DNA from: Nocardiopsaceae bacterium
Lineage (GTDB): Bacteria; Actinomycetota; Actinomycetes; Streptosporangiales; Streptosporangiaceae
Direction of reading: 5' to 3'
Length of the DNA stretch: 7,096 bases
NCBI GenBank assembly: GCA_031254715.1
Contig: JAIRTY010000410.1
Coordinates: 1-7,096, forward strand
In this document: positions 5,759 to 7,096 of the stretch, in pieces
Layout of the letters: each line of letters begins with the position of its first letter
How positions within the stretch are numbered: the stretch's first letter is position 1
The notes under the pieces: model-generated
Database searches by the model: none
Told to the model about the DNA's origin: nothing
The model's input: only the letters and a program-made list of their open reading frames with translations
Translations under genes and position numbers: made by a program

Positions 5759-5786
5759 TGGGGGTACACTGGGGGTATGCCCAAGG
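5756..5786 (+). promoter_or_regulatory. leaderless promoter and candidate operator of the toxin-antitoxin operon
   Basis: A TACACT -10 box (5765-5770) ends 6 nt before the ATG at 5777, the spacing expected when transcription begins at the start codon itself. This is common in actinobacteria for leaderless mRNAs, and no properly spaced Shine-Dalgarno site is present. There is no good -35 hexamer. The box and start codon lie between perfect inverted 7-bp arms, CCTTGGG (5756-5762) and CCCAAGG (5780-5786), with a 17-bp spacer. Direct repeats GGGGGTA occur at 5760-5766 and 5771-5777, one helical turn apart. Ribbon-helix-helix antitoxins normally bind such repeats over their own promoter, so autorepression is likely (inference). 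Confidence 0.6.
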
Positions 5787-5998
5787 TGAGCATCTACCTG
5801 CCGGACGACCTGTACCAGGACGCCCGCTCCCATGGCCTGCCGCTGTCGGCAGTCGCGCAGCGGGCAATCGAGAGCGCCCTTGCAGCAATGCATACGTCTG
5901 ACTGGGTCGCGCAGGTGCGCGCCCGCCCGCCTCGTCGTGCTGCCCGCATCGATACCTCCGCGGTACTCAGCTCAGTGCGTGACGAGTTCGGCGCGTGA
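5777..5998 (+). CDS. vapB: ribbon-helix-helix antitoxin of a VapBC-type system
   Basis: This 73-residue protein starts MPKVSIYLPDDLYQDAR. It has the N-terminal beta strand (about 2-8), then LPDDLY and two short helices (to about residue 37) of the ribbon-helix-helix/CcdA-CopG class of antitoxins. The fold dimerises, binds operator DNA with the paired strands, and uses the C-terminal tail (about 40-73: WVAQVRARPPRRAAR, then IDTSAVLSSVRDEFGA) to block its toxin. The ATG at 5777 follows a -10 box without room for a normal ribosome-binding site, so a leaderless message is likely. The stop overlaps the toxin start by 4 nt (GTGA), the usual coupling that keeps antitoxin ahead of toxin. The antitoxin role follows from fold plus neighbour; the precise RHH subfamily is uncertain. 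Confidence 0.85.
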   Translation: MPKVSIYLPDDLYQDARSHGLPLSAVAQRAIESALAAMHTSDWVAQVRARPPRRAARIDTSAVLSSVRDEFGA

Positions 5999-6384
5999 TT
6001 GTCCTGGATGCTTCCGCGCTGGTAGATGTCGTGCTTGACCAGCCAGCGGCGGCGTGGGTGCTGGACCAGATCAGCGACGAGGGAATCCGCTCACCTAGTC
6101 ATCAGCCGGCGGAGGTGCTGTCAGCGTTGTCCCGGCTGGTCCGGGATGGCCTGCTCGGCTCCCGGGAGGCGCTCGACGCGCTGCACGAAGCCTCGGCGCT
6201 GCCGCAGCAGTTGGTCACTCCGACGCCAGCCCACCTGCAACGGGCTTTCGCCCTCAGGGGGCGTATCCGGGTACTCGATGGCCTTTACGTGGCACTCGCT
6301 GAAGAGCTGGGATGTGCGCTCGTCACGACGGACAGCCGGCTGTCCCGCGCGGCCGCTCCTTGCGAGGTGCGTGCCCCCGGCTAA
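5995..6384 (+). CDS. vapC: VapC-family PIN-domain toxin (putative endoribonuclease)
   Basis: The 129 residues form a single PIN domain. The four acidic residues that bind Mg2+/Mn2+ are visible: Asp5 in MIVLDASA, Glu40 in PAEVLSAL, Asp95 in LDGLYVALAE and Asp113 in VTTDSRL. Family toxins cut tRNA or rRNA and stop translation when freed from the antitoxin. The start is GTG at 5995, overlapping the antitoxin stop by 4 nt. It has no clear Shine-Dalgarno site, so translation probably depends on coupling. Length and spacing are normal and no active-site residue is missing, so I infer an active toxin; its RNA target cannot be read from sequence. The gene ends inside a hairpin shared with the convergent hydrolase gene. 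Confidence 0.93.
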   Translation: MIVLDASALVDVVLDQPAAAWVLDQISDEGIRSPSHQPAEVLSALSRLVRDGLLGSREALDALHEASALPQQLVTPTPAHLQRAFALRGRIRVLDGLYVALAEELGCALVTTDSRLSRAAAPCEVRAPG

Positions 6385-6400
6385 CTGGCTTCAGCCGGGG
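6375..6400. terminator. bidirectional terminator hairpin spanning two stop codons
   Basis: CCCCGGCT (6375-6382) and AGCCGGGG (6393-6400) form a perfect 8-bp stem with a 10-nt loop. The vapC stop TAA (6382-6384) and the opposing hydrolase stop (6391-6393) lie at the stem-loop edges, so the hairpin serves as the end of both genes. No T-tract follows on either strand, as in many actinobacterial terminators. Confidence 0.65.
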
Positions 6401-7089
6401 AGGTTGAGGCCGCGGACGCCTACCTCGTCGGCACGGGCCATCATGTCGGCCGGGTCGGCGTATACCCGGTAGGCCCCGGCCCGTTCCAGTTCCTCCCGGC
6501 CGTAACCGCCCGACATCAGGCCGATCCCGATCGCGCCCGCCCGCCGGGCCGCCAGCAGGTCCCACACGCTGTCGCCGATCACGAACGCGTGCCGCGGCTC
6601 GACTCCGAGCAGCGCGGCCGCGGCCAGGAACAAATCCGGGTCGGGCTTGGCGTGAGCCACCATGTCCCTGGTCACCATCGGCGCGCCGGCCGGCAGGCCC
6701 AGCATGGCCAGCGCGTGGTGGGCGGTCGCCCAGTACCCGCTGGTGGCGATGGCCCAGGCGACCTTCCGCTCGGTCAGGGCCGCGAGCAGTTCCGCCGCGC
6801 CCGGCAGCGGCCGGACCGAGTCCGCCTGGGCCAGGTATTCCTCCCGGTGCGCCGCCTGCAGCAGGTCGATGTCCGCTTCCGACAGGGTGCGGCCGGTCTC
6901 CCGCAGCAGCGCGTTAACGAACAGGCCGCCGCTCATGCCGATCCGCCGGTGGATCCGCCACACCGACAGGTCGATGTCGAGCCGGGACAGCGCGGACCGC
7001 CAGGCGATCACGTGCTGGTACACGCTGTCGATCAGGGTCCCGTCCAGGTCGAACAGGAACGCCGGGGCAGGCGGCTCGGCGTAGGTCAC
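6391..7089 (-). CDS. HAD-superfamily hydrolase (phosphatase / beta-phosphoglucomutase-like)
   Basis: The 232 residues form a subfamily-I haloacid dehalogenase-like phosphohydrolase, a soluble cytoplasmic Mg2+-dependent enzyme acting through an aspartyl-phosphate. Motif I is FLFDLDGTL (nucleophile Asp14, acid/base Asp16), motif II ATSG (Ser117 region), motif III Lys148 in HAKPDPDLF, and motif IV GDSVWD (Asp173, Asp177). Residues about 22-90 form a helical cap, with SVYQHVIAW and RRIGMSGG. The His/Trp pattern after motif I recalls beta-phosphoglucomutases and phosphoglycolate phosphatases, but the substrate is not predictable. The start is taken as GTG at 7087-7089. Only 7 bases remain upstream and the frame is open to the edge, so the true start may lie outside the window; motif I near residue 14 suggests little or nothing is missing. 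It converges on vapC with a 6-bp gap and has no functional link to kdp that I can see. Confidence 0.88.
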   Translation of the reverse strand: MTYAEPPAPAFLFDLDGTLIDSVYQHVIAWRSALSRLDIDLSVWRIHRRIGMSGGLFVNALLRETGRTLSEADIDLLQAAHREEYLAQADSVRPLPGAAELLAALTERKVAWAIATSGYWATAHHALAMLGLPAGAPMVTRDMVAHAKPDPDLFLAAAALLGVEPRHAFVIGDSVWDLLAARRAGAIGIGLMSGGYGREELERAGAYRVYADPADMMARADEVGVRGLNLPG

Positions 7090-7096
7090 GGGCTCG

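Larger units (their letters stand above)
5531..5776. promoter_or_regulatory. divergent intergenic region between kdp and vapBC
   Basis: The 246 bp separate the first kdp-operon gene (minus) from the antitoxin gene (plus), so promoters for both must lie here or nearby. The antitoxin promoter is visible at its right end. I could not find a convincing -35/-10 pair or a KdpE-like site for kdp. Several inverted repeats occur (5621-5649, 5656-5672, 5734-5758). Long frames are open on both strands, but they lack ribosome-binding sites and known domains, and I take them as high-GC shadows. I do not recognise a c-di-AMP (ydaO-type) riboswitch, though I can compare it only by eye. Confidence 0.6.

Noticed and set aside
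5531..5776. c-di-AMP (ydaO) riboswitch upstream of kdp.
   Set aside because: Such riboswitches do control K+ transport genes, but I could not align the conserved core by eye. It is left as a test, not a feature.
5580..5888. Minus-strand frame of 102 codons crossing the kdp-vapBC gap and the antitoxin gene.
   Set aside because: It overlaps the well-supported antitoxin, has no ribosome-binding site or domain, and would occupy the divergent promoter region.
5777..6384. The toxin-antitoxin pair as a mobile cargo insertion next to kdp.
   Set aside because: No terminal repeats, transposase, integrase or compositional break surrounds it; its composition matches its GC-rich neighbours.

Overview
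This window is a composite of two unrelated genomes. Positions 1 to about 720 are AT-rich. They hold, on the minus strand, most of a PlsC-family acyltransferase and the first codons of another gene, in a style typical of Bacteroidota. From about 723 to the end the sequence is very GC-rich, with strongly GC-ending codons, Shine-Dalgarno sites and actinobacterial gene types, so it comes from an actinomycete-like Actinomycetota. The switch occurs within a few bases. It beheads two genes at once: plsC on the minus strand and a corA-type magnesium transporter gene on the plus strand. A chimeric assembly is the simplest reading, and everything left of about 720 should be treated as foreign to the rest.

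The actinobacterial part begins with the last 45 residues of CorA (GMN motif and final membrane helix). Nineteen bases later it meets, tail to tail, a complete minus-strand potassium-import operon, read from about 5530 down to 880. The order is a 29-residue membrane peptide, kdpF (29 aa, TTG start), kdpA (553 aa), kdpB (725 aa) and kdpC (212 aa). The first two small genes overlap by 11 nt. kdpF/kdpA and kdpA/kdpB overlap by 1 nt, and 5 nt separate kdpB from kdpC. This is one tightly coupled transcription unit for the high-affinity KdpFABC K+ pump: KdpA is the selectivity-filter subunit, KdpB the P-type ATPase, KdpC the periplasm-side subunit and KdpF a stabilising peptide. All catalytic and filter motifs are intact. 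The usual regulators KdpD/KdpE are not in the window.

A 246-bp divergent intergenic region (5531-5776) separates kdp from a plus-strand type II toxin-antitoxin pair. The antitoxin is a ribbon-helix-helix protein (5777-5998) and the toxin a VapC-like PIN-domain RNase (5995-6384), overlapping by 4 nt. The antitoxin appears to be leaderless: a TACACT -10 box ends 6 nt before its ATG. The promoter and start codon lie between perfect 7-bp inverted arms (CCTTGGG/CCCAAGG) and contain two GGGGGTA direct repeats 11 bp apart, which is a good candidate autoregulatory operator. The intergenic region also has potential stem-loops in the kdp leader.

The last gene, on the minus strand (6391-7089), is a HAD-family phosphatase/phosphoglucomutase-like hydrolase. 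It converges on vapC with 6 bp between stop codons, and an 8-bp GC-rich hairpin (6375-6400) spans both stops as a likely bidirectional terminator. I found no rRNA, tRNA, CRISPR array or insertion sequence. Apart from the chimera, the points most worth checking are the extra small membrane peptide ahead of kdpF, the vapBC operator and the structured kdp leader.
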